Source of the DNA: Cystobacter fuscus DSM 2262
GTDB lineage: Bacteria; Myxococcota; Myxococcia; Myxococcales; Myxococcaceae
Length of the DNA stretch: 64,000 bases
Assembly (NCBI RefSeq): GCF_000335475.2
Contig: NZ_ANAH02000049.1
Location: forward strand, 1 to 64,000
Reading direction: 5' to 3'
The notes under the pieces are model-generated. The model worked only from the letters and a program-made list of their open reading frames with translations. It had not been told where the DNA came from and did no database searches. Made by a program: the position numbers and the translations under genes. Below are positions 28,574-36,630 of the stretch, piece by piece. The stretch's first letter is position 1. Each line of letters begins with the position of its first letter.

Positions 28574-29320
28574 CTACCCGGTGCGCAGAACCGAGCCCGT
28601 GGGAAGACCCTCCTGGAGCCGGGCGAGGGCCTCCTCCACCGAGTCACGCTCCCCGCTCTCCACCGTCACCTTCACCTGATAGTCCAGTGAAGGATCGAAC
28701 ATCGGGTACGAGCCGATGGACACATGGGGCATGTCCAATGCCACACGATCCAACACGCCCGCCACCGCGCTCTCGCCCACGCCCAGGTACAACACGCGCA
28801 GGTACACGGGCGAACCACTGAGCCGCGAGAGCACCGCCTCGAGCTGCGAGCGGAAGAGCTGCGGCACACCGGGCAGGAGGAACACGTCCTCCACCATGAG
28901 CACCGGGAACCCGAGGCCCGGATGCGCGAGGAGCACCGCGCCCTCGGGGGCATCCGCCAGCCGCAGCGTCTCGGGCAGCACCTGCTCCTGACCCCGCTCC
29001 CGGCTCATCTGGCTGATGAGTTCCACCATCTCGGGCAGCCGCACCACCTGACGGCCCATGGCCAGCGCCACCGCACGCACCGTCACGTCGTCGTGTGTGG
29101 GGCCGATGCCACCGCTGGTGAAGACGTACTTCGCCCTCAGGCGGGCCCGGGCCACCGCGTCCACGATGGCGTCCACTTCGTCGGGGACGATCTCCAGCGA
29201 GCGCAGGGCAACGCCCACCTCGCGCAACCGCTGGATGAGGTGGGGACCATTGGCGTCCACCACCTTCGCCGTGAGGACTTCGTTGCCGATGATGATCGCC
29301 GCAGCGCCCGAGGAAGCCAT
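28574..29320 (-). CDS. CinA N-terminal (MoaB/Mog-type) domain protein
   Basis: About 248 residues from ATG at 29320, or 252 from a GTG at 29332. The start AAIIIGNEVLTAKVVDANGP, the TSGGIGPTHDDVTVRAVA block and the PGVPQLF segment are diagnostic of the competence/damage-inducible CinA N-domain, a molybdopterin-binding fold. In well-studied homologues that domain is a pyrophosphatase (ADP-ribose or NADP-type substrates). The C-terminal nicotinamide-nucleotide amidase domain of full-length CinA (about 410 residues) is absent, so this is the short form. It follows tmk by a few bases and probably shares its transcript. Confidence 0.88.
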   Translation of the reverse strand: MASSGAAAIIIGNEVLTAKVVDANGPHLIQRLREVGVALRSLEIVPDEVDAIVDAVARARLRAKYVFTSGGIGPTHDDVTVRAVALAMGRQVVRLPEMVELISQMSRERGQEQVLPETLRLADAPEGAVLLAHPGLGFPVLMVEDVFLLPGVPQLFRSQLEAVLSRLSGSPVYLRVLYLGVGESAVAGVLDRVALDMPHVSIGSYPMFDPSLDYQVKVTVESGERDSVEEALARLQEGLPTGSVLRTG

Positions 29321-29333
29321 GAGGGGGGGCACT

Positions 29334-30008
29334 CTAGCGTACCGGCGCCCGCCCGGGCTCGCGCGCGAGCAGTTCCCGCACGCGCGCCAGGCACGCCGCG
29401 GTCACCGCCTCCACGGAGGCATCCCCGTCGATGCGCACCACGTGCTCGCGCGCGCCCCGCAGGGCGATGGCGGCCTCGTACTGCTGGGAGATGCGGCGCT
29501 GCTTCTCCTCCGCGTCGAAGAGCTCCTCCGGCCCGCCGCGTGCCGCCCGGCGCCGCGCCGCCACCTCGATGGACACCTGCACGAAGAGCGTCAGGTCCGC
29601 GGGGATGGCGTGCGAGTTGATGGCCTCCACCCACTCCATGGGCAGTGACGCGCCCTGGTAGGCGAGCGACGAGAGCACGGACCTGTCACTGAGCACCACC
29701 TGCCCCGCCTCCAACGCGGGCAGCACCCGGGCGCGCAGGTGATCCGTCCGGTCCGCCGCGTAGAGCAACGCGAGCGTTTCGGGCGCCAGGGGCCCCGCGC
29801 CGCCGGGGAGCACCACCCGACCCGTGAGGGCCTGACGGATGAGCACCCCCACCGGCCCATCCGAGGGCTCGCGCGTGGTGAGGACGGAATGACCCTCGGC
29901 CTTGAGGGCCGCGGCCAGCCGCTCCACCTGGGTGGTGGTGCCCGCGCCGTCGAGTCCTTCCAGGACGATGAGCAGGCCGCGTCGGCGAGCGTCGGACACG
30001 GGGCTCAC
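29334..30008 (-). CDS. tmk: Thymidylate kinase
   Basis: 224 residues from GTG at 30008. The N-terminus is IVLEGLDGAGTTTQVERLAA, the TREPSDGPVG loop follows, then DRTDHLRARVLPALEAG and DRSVLSSLAYQG, all expected of bacterial dTMP kinase. It phosphorylates dTMP to dTDP for DNA synthesis. One oddity: the P-loop is GLDGAGTTTQ, so the usual Walker lysine (GxxGxGK[ST]T) is threonine. The raw bases (GGC ACC ACC ACC on the coding strand) make a misread unlikely. Its start overlaps the preceding small membrane protein gene (GTGA). Confidence 0.92.
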   Translation of the reverse strand: MSPVSDARRRGLLIVLEGLDGAGTTTQVERLAAALKAEGHSVLTTREPSDGPVGVLIRQALTGRVVLPGGAGPLAPETLALLYAADRTDHLRARVLPALEAGQVVLSDRSVLSSLAYQGASLPMEWVEAINSHAIPADLTLFVQVSIEVAARRRAARGGPEELFDAEEKQRRISQQYEAAIALRGAREHVVRIDGDASVEAVTAACLARVRELLAREPGRAPVR

Positions 30009-30343
30009 CGGGGCAACAGCGCCGAGGGATCATCCAGGCGCAACTGGCGGCGCAGCTCCATCATCGTCGCGTAGCGCGCCAGCTCGTCGGCCAGCACCGT
30101 GCGCGCCTTGCTCAGCCGCAACAGCCCATAGACGAGCAGGCCCACCGTCGCGAGCAGGCCGAGCCACGCCACATACGGGGCGCGGGCCGAGTCCCAGAAG
30201 AGCTTGCCCGTCGCGCCGCCGAGGATGATCGCCGCGATGAAGGCGAGCCCGGCGTGGGCGAAGAGCTCGGTGCTCTGGCGGGTGGACAAGGCCTCCTGGA
30301 GGCGTTCGAACTGCTCACGAAGGGTCTGCGTATCTGCGCTCAC
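30005..30343 (-). CDS. Small membrane protein of unknown function
   Basis: 112 residues from a GTG start. An N-terminal amphipathic stretch (LREQFERLQEALSTRQ) is followed by two hydrophobic segments (LFAHAGLAFIAAIILGG and YVAWLGLLATVGLLVYGLL) and a charged helical tail ending MMELRRQLRLDDPSALLPR. The likely topology is both ends in the cytoplasm. It overlaps tmk by four bases, so it leads the three-gene operon with tmk and the CinA-domain gene. I recognise no family. Confidence 0.75.
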   Translation of the reverse strand: MSADTQTLREQFERLQEALSTRQSTELFAHAGLAFIAAIILGGATGKLFWDSARAPYVAWLGLLATVGLLVYGLLRLSKARTVLADELARYATMMELRRQLRLDDPSALLPR

Positions 30344-30459
30344 GGGGCGGCGAACCTAGCGGAACCCGGGGGGCGCGTCGAGAAGCTCGCGCTCCGGGAG
30401 TCCCACAAGCCCCCACCCTGGCGTTGCATGAGTGCCCGGAGCCGGGATAGGGACCCGGG

Positions 30460-31539
30460 ATGGATTCCACGCGTTGGCGTTCAGAAAGCGACGAACCCGC
30501 CCCGTCGCGGCTCTCTCCCGTGGATGATCGCCTCACCGCGGACACGGCCTTGCGGCGGGTGCGGCGAGGCGAATACCTGCTGTACACGGGGGACTTCCAC
30601 AACGCGAAGCAGCTCGTGGGCGCCATGGCCCGCCGCCTTCCCGACCCACCCCAGGCCCGCTCTCCCCTGGACGCCTTCCGCGCCGAGCGCCGGGCGCGGC
30701 AGCTCGAACACGAGACCCTGTCGCGCATCGTGGTGGCGCTCGACCGCGACTATCGGCTCCAGGTCAAACGCGCGCCCGACGTCGCCGAGGCGTGCCGCCA
30801 GGTGTGGGGCGAGCCCGACGCCGACACGACGCACGTGTCCCTCAAGACGCTGCTAGGCATGCTCGGAGCCGCGGAGTGGCGGCGCAAGGGGCTGGAGGTG
30901 CCGGGGCTGGCGGGCCGGCTGCATCCCCACTACGGCGTCTACCTGCCCACGCGCACCGACTACGTGGAGCTGTTCCTGTCCGTCACCGACGTGAAGGGCA
31001 AGCGGGTGTTCGACGTGGGCACGGGCACCGGGGTGCTGTCCTTCCTGCTGCTGCAGCGCGGCGCGGCCTCGGTGACCGCGACCGATTGCGATTCACGCGC
31101 CGTGGCGTGCGCCCGGGAGAACGCCGAGCGGCTCGGCCTGTCCAAGCGCTTCGAGGTGCTCGAGGGGGACCTGTTTCCGCCCGGCAAGGCGGACCTCGTC
31201 GTGAGCAACCCCCCGTGGATTCCCGAGCCCCCGAAGAACCGGGTGGACCGGGCGGTGTTCGACGAGGACAACCGCTTCCTCCTGGGCTTCCTCGACGGGC
31301 TGGCCGAGCACCTGAACCCCGGAGGCGAGGGGCTGCTGGTGCTCTCGGATCTCGCGGTGCTGCTGGGCCTGCGCGCCCCGGAATGGCTCGACGAGCAGTT
31401 CTCTCGGCGGGGGCTGCGCGTGAAGTGGAAGCGATCCACCCCGGCGCGCCACTCCAAGGCGAAGGACCGGAGCGATCCGCTCCACGCGGCGCGCTCGCGT
31501 GAAATCACCACGCTGTATGGGCTGGTGCCCGGAACCTAG
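30460..31539 (+). CDS. Class I SAM-dependent methyltransferase (HemK/N5-glutamine-type core)
   Basis: 359 residues. The catalytic half holds SAM motif I VFDVGTGTGVLSF (183-195), the acidic TATDCDSRAVACA loop and VVSNPPW (247-253). That NPP[YFW] tetrad is the mark of N- and aromatic-methyltransferases acting on planar amide or amine groups, such as glutamine of release factors or ribosomal proteins. A 150-residue N-terminal region (GEYLLYTGDFHNAKQLV and following) is not typical of PrmC and may bind the substrate. It is read singly and ends at a strong bidirectional hairpin. Confidence 0.85.
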   Translation: MDSTRWRSESDEPAPSRLSPVDDRLTADTALRRVRRGEYLLYTGDFHNAKQLVGAMARRLPDPPQARSPLDAFRAERRARQLEHETLSRIVVALDRDYRLQVKRAPDVAEACRQVWGEPDADTTHVSLKTLLGMLGAAEWRRKGLEVPGLAGRLHPHYGVYLPTRTDYVELFLSVTDVKGKRVFDVGTGTGVLSFLLLQRGAASVTATDCDSRAVACARENAERLGLSKRFEVLEGDLFPPGKADLVVSNPPWIPEPPKNRVDRAVFDEDNRFLLGFLDGLAEHLNPGGEGLLVLSDLAVLLGLRAPEWLDEQFSRRGLRVKWKRSTPARHSKAKDRSDPLHAARSREITTLYGLVPGT

Positions 31540-31548
31540 ACGCACGAA

Positions 31549-31590
31549 GAGGCGCCGCGGAGCGGTGGATGACTCCACCCCGGGCGCCTC
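31549..31590. terminator. Bidirectional hairpin between methyltransferase and protease genes
   Basis: GAGGCGCC (31549-31556) pairs with GGCGCCTC (31583-31590), and the inner GGTGGA (31564-31569) with TCCACC (31574-31579) across a 4-nt loop. It lies exactly between two convergent genes, so it probably terminates both. Confidence 0.65.
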
Positions 31591-31622
31591 CCCTTCACCT
31601 CAGCGGCTCGCGCCGCCGTCCA

Positions 31623-32411
31623 TCACAGACCGATCTCGGCCAGCGCCGACTTGATGAGCGTGGCGCGCACGCCGCTGTTGTGCGTGCCGCGGCCGGACGA
31701 GTCACCACCGAAGCCGTAGTGGTGCAGCGCGATGACCTGGTTGGTCGAGGTGGAGAGCACCGGCGAGCCCGAGGAGCCACCCAGCGTGTCCGCGTTGTAC
31801 GACGCGTCCGTGGAGCTGTAGTTGGCGTTCAGGACGGTGCCCGGCGAGAACTTCTTCGTCGGGGCGCAGCCGGACGTGGTGTTGTAATCGCAGTTCTGGT
31901 GGATGACGTAGATGCTGGCGTTGGTGGCCGCGTTGGTGCTGGAGACGGTCAGCTTGCCGTACACCGCGCCCGGCTTCTGGCCATTGAGCGCCGCGCAGCG
32001 CAGCGCCGTCATGTCCAGGTTGCTCCACGTCTTGATGAAGGTGGAGCAGTCGTAATAGATGCGCGAGCCGGAGGCGACGCCGTCGATATAGTTGAAGGAC
32101 GCCTTGGCGCCCGCGGCCTGGGAGGCGCTGCCGATGCAGTGGTTGTTGGTGATGATCACGTCATCCGCCACCAGCCACGCCGTGCAGCGCGAGCCCACCG
32201 CGGGGATGGACAGATATCCCACCGCGTTGGCCCGGGTGGCCTGCGTCCCGGTCAGCGACGTGGTGCTCTTCCAATCCACGCTGCCCACGATGACCGTGGA
32301 CTTGCTGGAGGCCAGCGTGTCCGTGGAAAGGCTCTCATCCACTTCCGGCTGAGCACCGCACGCCGTCAACAGACCCACCGCCGCGAGACCGAGGTACCGA
32401 CGCTTGAACAT
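31623..32411 (-). CDS. Secreted trypsin-fold serine protease lipoprotein
   Basis: ATG at 32411, after GGGAG, gives 262 residues. MFKRRYLGLAAVGLLTAC is a lipoprotein signal with Cys18. The chymotrypsin-fold triad is visible: His91 in IITNNHCIG, Asp133 in WSNLDMTALRC and Ser214 in TLGGSSGSPV. Several cysteines (76, 92, 122, 139, 174, 182) could form disulfides. It should sit in the outer membrane or on the surface, cutting external proteins, which fits a predatory lifestyle. The region from 32411 to 32540 is AT-rich and probably holds its promoter, but I could not fix -35/-10 boxes. Confidence 0.9.
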   Translation of the reverse strand: MFKRRYLGLAAVGLLTACGAQPEVDESLSTDTLASSKSTVIVGSVDWKSTTSLTGTQATRANAVGYLSIPAVGSRCTAWLVADDVIITNNHCIGSASQAAGAKASFNYIDGVASGSRIYYDCSTFIKTWSNLDMTALRCAALNGQKPGAVYGKLTVSSTNAATNASIYVIHQNCDYNTTSGCAPTKKFSPGTVLNANYSSTDASYNADTLGGSSGSPVLSTSTNQVIALHHYGFGGDSSGRGTHNSGVRATLIKSALAEIGL

Positions 32412-32542
32412 GTGTTCTCCCGATGTGTGACGTGATGCGCGCCTCCGGACCGCAGACGCGCTAGAACTGGATTCACCGGGAACCGTGTGTACACCAGTTA
32501 TAAAGGGAAACATAGGCGAAACTTATTTTTCGCATGACTCCA

Positions 32543-32577
32543 CCACCGGGAAGAGCCAACGAGGCCTTCCCGGGTGG
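32543..32577 (-). terminator. Hairpin after thrC
   Basis: CCACCGGGAAG (32543-32553) pairs with CTTCCCGGGTGG (32566-32577) with one bulged base, 27 bp beyond the thrC stop on the minus strand and upstream of the protease gene. Confidence 0.5.
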
Positions 32578-32603
32578 GGACACCGCCCCCGCTTGGGGCC
32601 TTC

Positions 32604-33932
32604 CTACAAATCGGACAGGGCGCCGCGGACGGCCTCCAGGTTCGCGGGCAGATCGATGGGCGGGTTGGAGAACCGGCTGGCCACATCCGCCAGGGAGCCC
32701 TGGTGGTAGCCCACCTTGAAGTCCGGGAACTTCAAGCCATGCGCCGTGGACACCACGGCCACGCGCGAGCCCCGGGCGATGACTCCCTGCGCCACGAGCT
32801 TCTCCAGCGCGCCGAGCGCCACGCCCGTGTGCGGACAGGTGAAGGTGCCCTCGCGGTCCGCCCGGGCCGCGGCGTTGGCCAGCTCGGACTCGGTCGCCTC
32901 CTCCACCACGCCGTTGAAGGCCTTGAGGATGCGCACCGCGCGCCGGAAGGACACGGGGTTGCCAATCTGGATGGCCGAGGCGAGCGTGCGCTCGGCCTGC
33001 ATGGGCACCAGCTCCGCGAAGCCTCCCCGGAAGGAGCGCACCAGGGGGTTGGCGCGCTGGGCCTGGGCCACGGCGATCCTCGGCCGCTTGGAGATGAGAC
33101 CCAGCGAGAGCATCAACTCGAAGCCCTTGCCCAGGGCGCTCGCGTTGCCCAGGTTGCCGCCCGGAATCACCACCCAGTCCGGCGGCTCCCAGTCCAGGTC
33201 CTGGCACAACTCGATGGCCACCACCTTCTGGCCCTCGATGCGCAGCGAGTTCATGGAGTTGGCCAGGTACAGGCCCGCGTCGCGCGTCACCTGCTGCACC
33301 AGCTTCATGCAGCCGTCGAAGTCCGTGTCGAGCGACAGCACCCGCGCCCCGTTGGCCACCGGCTGCACGAGCTGGGACAGGGACACCTTGTTCCTGGGCA
33401 GGAACACGACCGAGGGGATGCCCGCCGCCGCGCAGTAGGCGGACAGCGCCGCCGAGGTGTCTCCCGTGGACGCGCACGCCACCGCGCGGATGGGCACGCC
33501 CCGGGCGCGCATGTGCTTCACCGCGGACACCAGGACCGTCATGCCCCAGTCCTTGAAGCTGCCCGTGGGCGACACGCCGCACTCCTTCAAGTCCAGGCTC
33601 GCCAGCCCCAGCTCCGCCGCCATGCGCGGCAGCGGCTTGAGCGGCACCCTGCCCTCTCCGAGCGAGACGATGTCCCCCGCGGGAAGCTGGGGATACACCC
33701 ACTCGTGCTTGCCCCACACGCCCGAGGCGTACGGCAGCCGCGAGGACCCGAAGCGCTGCGCGAAGCGCCGCTTCCACTCCTCCGCGGGCACCGAGCGCAG
33801 CGCCTCCACGTCGTGCGCCACCTCCAGCAGGCCGTCGCACTTCGGGCAGCGGTAGACGACCTCGAGCAGGGAGGCGCGATAGCCGCACCCCTCGCTGCAC
33901 GCATACGAGGCCTGGAAATCAGACGTGCTCAT
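32604..33932 (-). CDS. thrC: Threonine synthase
   Basis: 442 residues. An N-terminal zinc ribbon (C-S-E-G-C-G at 12-17 and CPKC near 29) leads into a PLP fold-type II enzyme. The PLP lysine lies in SPTGSFKDWGM, the phosphate loop in VIPGGNLGNASALGKGFELM, and VACASTGDTSAALSAYCAAA forms the substrate segment. It converts O-phosphohomoserine to threonine in the cytoplasm. The gene starts 6 bp after a small zinc-ribbon gene, forming a two-gene operon. Confidence 0.94.
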   Translation of the reverse strand: MSTSDFQASYACSEGCGYRASLLEVVYRCPKCDGLLEVAHDVEALRSVPAEEWKRRFAQRFGSSRLPYASGVWGKHEWVYPQLPAGDIVSLGEGRVPLKPLPRMAAELGLASLDLKECGVSPTGSFKDWGMTVLVSAVKHMRARGVPIRAVACASTGDTSAALSAYCAAAGIPSVVFLPRNKVSLSQLVQPVANGARVLSLDTDFDGCMKLVQQVTRDAGLYLANSMNSLRIEGQKVVAIELCQDLDWEPPDWVVIPGGNLGNASALGKGFELMLSLGLISKRPRIAVAQAQRANPLVRSFRGGFAELVPMQAERTLASAIQIGNPVSFRRAVRILKAFNGVVEEATESELANAAARADREGTFTCPHTGVALGALEKLVAQGVIARGSRVAVVSTAHGLKFPDFKVGYHQGSLADVASRFSNPPIDLPANLEAVRGALSDL

Positions 33933-33938
33933 GGATGC

Positions 33939-34505
33939 TCACTCCGCCGCGGGAACAGGGGTTCCGCACGACACGCAGGCCCGGCCCGCGCGGGTATGGG
34001 TGTGGCACTTCGTGCACTTCGTCCACTCGCCCGCCGCCACCAGCTCCGACCCGGCCGAGGGCGCGGGGGCCGCCTGGCGCAGCTTGGGCAGACGCATGCC
34101 ACAGCGCTCGCAGATGAGGCCGCTGGCCTGCGGCGTGCGGCAGTAGCGGCAGACGATGGGCCCGGTGGGCAGCGCCGTCCTCAGTCCATCCGAGACCGCG
34201 CGGCCCGTGTCCATGTCTTGAATGGGCGACACCACGACGTTGCCCGCCGCGACGGCGCGCCCCGTGTCCAGCTCGGCCACCGGCTGGACGGCCCCCGCCT
34301 GCACGGGCGCCTGGCGCGTCAGCTCCAGCTCCGCGAGCACCGCCACGGCCACGGGCGCCCGGCCACCCGCGAGCTGCGTGCCCTCCAGCTCCGGAAGCGT
34401 GCCCACCGCCACCGCGATCGGCGCGGCCACGGCGAGCTTCTTCCCACACACTTCGCACTCGATGCCCTGAGCCTGCTGGTGCTCACACATGGGGCAGATG
34501 ATCAT
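33939..34505 (-). CDS. Small protein with three zinc ribbons
   Basis: 188 residues with three CxxC...CxxCG ribbons: CPMC..CEVCG at the N-terminus, CRYC..CERCG in the middle and CTKC..CVSCG at the C-terminus. Between them runs a low-complexity Ala/Val/Leu-rich linker with two copies of a D-T-G-R-A-V motif. There is no enzyme domain or membrane segment. Multi-ribbon proteins of this type usually bind partners or nucleic acids; the role here is unknown. It is the first gene of the thrC operon, which itself encodes a zinc ribbon. An alternative start (ATG of codon 6) exists. Confidence 0.75.
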   Translation of the reverse strand: MIICPMCEHQQAQGIECEVCGKKLAVAAPIAVAVGTLPELEGTQLAGGRAPVAVAVLAELELTRQAPVQAGAVQPVAELDTGRAVAAGNVVVSPIQDMDTGRAVSDGLRTALPTGPIVCRYCRTPQASGLICERCGMRLPKLRQAAPAPSAGSELVAAGEWTKCTKCHTHTRAGRACVSCGTPVPAAE

Positions 34506-34570
34506 GGACCCGGAGGTTAGCGGTCCCGCTCCACCCGGCGCAATGGCACCCCCACGAAGCGCTCTCCCGC

Positions 34571-35212
34571 TCAGTGGGGAAGGGTCTCCGGGAGCGAGCT
34601 CGTCATCGGAACGAAGCGCACCGCCAGCAGCGCCTCCACCTGGGGAGCACCCCCCTCGAGCGGCTTCGTCACGCGGATGAGCTCCTGATGGCCGGTGCGC
34701 GCGCCCACCGGTAGGAGCAGGCGGCCTCCCGGGCGCAGCTGCTCATAGAGCGCGGGAGGCAGACGCTCGGGGGCCGCGGTGCCCAGGATGGCATCGAAGG
34801 GAGCCTCCTCCGGCCAGCCCGCCGTCCCGTCGCCAACCCGGAAGTGGATGTTTCCCAACCCCAGCCGCTCCAGCCGCTCGCGCGCCGGCCAGGCGAGCTC
34901 GGGCAGGACCTCCACCGTGTAGACCTCCACGCCCAGCCGCGAGAGCACCGCCGCCTGGTAGCCCGAGCCGGTGCCAATCTCCAACACCCGCTCCCCGGGC
35001 TCGAGCGCCAGCGCCTGCGTCATGTACGCCACGATGAAGGGCTGACTGATGGTCTGCCCATGGCCGATGGGCAGGGGGCTGTCCTGTCCCGCCAGGTCCT
35101 GAAGCTCCTCGGGGACGAAATCCGCCCGGCGCAGGCTCCGGATCGCCTCCAGCACCCGCGCATCGGTGATGCCCTGCCGCCCCAGAAACTCCGCGAGTTC
35201 CCTGTCACTCAT
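34571..35212 (-). CDS. pcm: Protein-L-isoaspartate O-methyltransferase
   Basis: 213 residues, the usual PCMT length. It shows the N-terminal VLEAIRSLRRADFVP, the signature LPIGHGQTISQPFIVAYMTQ, SAM motif I LEIGTGSGYQAAVLS and the later AILGTAAPERLPPALYEQL and GGRLLLPVG blocks. It methylates isoaspartyl residues in aged proteins, starting their repair, and is common in stationary-phase and sporulating bacteria. Confidence 0.95.
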   Translation of the reverse strand: MSDRELAEFLGRQGITDARVLEAIRSLRRADFVPEELQDLAGQDSPLPIGHGQTISQPFIVAYMTQALALEPGERVLEIGTGSGYQAAVLSRLGVEVYTVEVLPELAWPARERLERLGLGNIHFRVGDGTAGWPEEAPFDAILGTAAPERLPPALYEQLRPGGRLLLPVGARTGHQELIRVTKPLEGGAPQVEALLAVRFVPMTSSLPETLPH

Positions 35213-35378
35213 GAGAGGAGCCTAATCACAGGCACCGGCAGAGCGAGGCCGATGTTCCGTCCCTCGTGCTCCAGGCGACGCTTCCCCTCCTCCCCTGTCG
35301 GCTCCCCCTCGATGCAGGAGCCCTTGTTCTTCCGCCACGGACATGGTGGGAATCCCTTCCTCGCCAGGAGGCCTCACC

Positions 35379-35741
35379 ATGGATGCCGACACCACTGTCC
35401 TGCTGCGCCTCGCCTTCGACCGCGCTCCGGCCAATCTGGCCAACCAGGCCATCGACCGCATCCGGGAGGAGGTGGGCGGCGAGTCCTCGTACGCCACCAG
35501 CTACGAGATCCTCCTGCCAGACGGGAATGTCCGCCCCTGGCTGCTCGACTACCTGCTGCCGCGGCTCGTGGACTACCTCGAGTCGCGGGGCGCGAAGCTC
35601 CCCCACTGCGGCGGCGTGTTCCTCTCCGTCTTCTCCGGAGACACGCTCCACTTCATCCATGCCCGGGACGCCGTGGCGCTCCTGTCCGAATGGAGCGGGC
35701 TGTCCTTCGAGGAGCTGCGCAAGCGTTACGGGCCGCGCTGA
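35379..35741 (+). CDS. Conserved small protein of unknown function
   Basis: ATG at 35379 with AGGAGG-like sequence just upstream gives 120 residues with no signal or membrane segment. Readable segments are LRLAFDRAPANLANQAIDRI, GNVRPWLLDYLLPRLVDYL and LSEWSGLSFEELRKRYG. The mix of helices and short strands suggests a compact domain. I recognise no family. It may lead into the Lgt-like gene, but an 80-bp gap separates them. Confidence 0.65.
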   Translation: MDADTTVLLRLAFDRAPANLANQAIDRIREEVGGESSYATSYEILLPDGNVRPWLLDYLLPRLVDYLESRGAKLPHCGGVFLSVFSGDTLHFIHARDAVALLSEWSGLSFEELRKRYGPR

Positions 35742-35820
35742 GCAGCCGGACCCCGAAGCCACGACGTTGTCCCTCATGCCAGCCAGGGCTTGCGGTAGGC
35801 TGCCGGGCCGCGCCTCGCTC

Positions 35821-36591
35821 ATGACCTTTCCCCTCTACATCTCCCTCGGCCCCTGGCAGGTGCACCCGCACTTCTTCTTCGAGACGCTCGCGTACTTCCT
35901 CGGCGCGCGGCTCTACTTCGTGTTGAAGCGGCGGTGGGCGGATCCGCTGCAATCCTCGACCCGGCTGGGCGTCATCGCCGGCGCGGCGCTCGGCGCGGGC
36001 CTGGGCTCGCGGCTGGTGCACCTGCTGGACGAGTGGCCCCTGTGGCTCGAGGGACAGGTCTCCACCGCGAGCCTGCTCACCGGCAAGTCGCTCGTGGGCG
36101 GTCTGCTCGGAGGACTCCTGGGCGTCGAGCTGGCCAAGAAGCTGATCGGCGAGCAGCGCAGCACGGGAGATCTCTTCGTGCTGCCGCTGTGCCTGGGCAT
36201 CTTCGTGGGCCGCCTGGGCTGTTTCTTCACCGGGCTGGAGGACCACACCTATGGCGTGGCCACCTCGCTGCCCTGGGGCGTGGACTTCGGGGATGGCGTG
36301 CGCCGCCACCCCACCCAGCTCTACGAGGCCGCCTTCATGGTGTTCGTGGCGGCGCTGAGCCTCGTGCTGCGCGAGCGCGAGCTGCGCCAGGGCGACCTGT
36401 TCCGCCGCTTCATGGTGTTGGACCTGACCTTCCGCCTCGGGGTGGATCTGCTCAAGCCGGACCCCCGTCCCCTGCTGGGCCTGAGCGGCATCCAATGGGT
36501 CTGCGTGGCGGGCCTGCTCTACTACGCGCGGGATCTGCCCCGGTTGTGGCTACGCCGCTCCGGGCTTCCGGTCCAGACCGACGCGCGATGA
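35821..36591 (+). CDS. Lgt-like polytopic membrane transferase lacking the Lgt catalytic pattern
   Basis: 256 residues with about seven membrane segments and a recognisable prolipoprotein diacylglyceryl transferase (Lgt) framework: FGWRVHP-like WQVHPHFFFETLAYFLGAR at the N-terminus, GRLGCFFTGLEDHTYG at 130-145 where Lgt has GRxGNFxNxExxG, and RRHPTQLYEAAF at 161-172, matching the conserved HPxQLYE. Key differences: the signature asparagine is Cys134, and the loop equivalent to the catalytic His of E. coli Lgt (FHGGL) reads KSLVGGLLGG with no His. So it is probably not a normal Lgt but a paralogue using the same lipid-binding scaffold for another reaction. A radical SAM gene follows after 39 bp, and a small membrane protein overlaps that. 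Confidence 0.8.
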   Translation: MTFPLYISLGPWQVHPHFFFETLAYFLGARLYFVLKRRWADPLQSSTRLGVIAGAALGAGLGSRLVHLLDEWPLWLEGQVSTASLLTGKSLVGGLLGGLLGVELAKKLIGEQRSTGDLFVLPLCLGIFVGRLGCFFTGLEDHTYGVATSLPWGVDFGDGVRRHPTQLYEAAFMVFVAALSLVLRERELRQGDLFRRFMVLDLTFRLGVDLLKPDPRPLLGLSGIQWVCVAGLLYYARDLPRLWLRRSGLPVQTDAR

Positions 36592-36630
36592 CGTGAGTCC
36601 CGCTGTTTTCCATTAGGCTGGTGCCACCCC

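Noticed and set aside
32470-32545. Sigma-70 promoter for the serine protease lipoprotein
   Set aside because: A TATAAC-like -10 is present on the minus strand, but no -35 box lies at 16-18 bp, so only an AT-rich region was noted.
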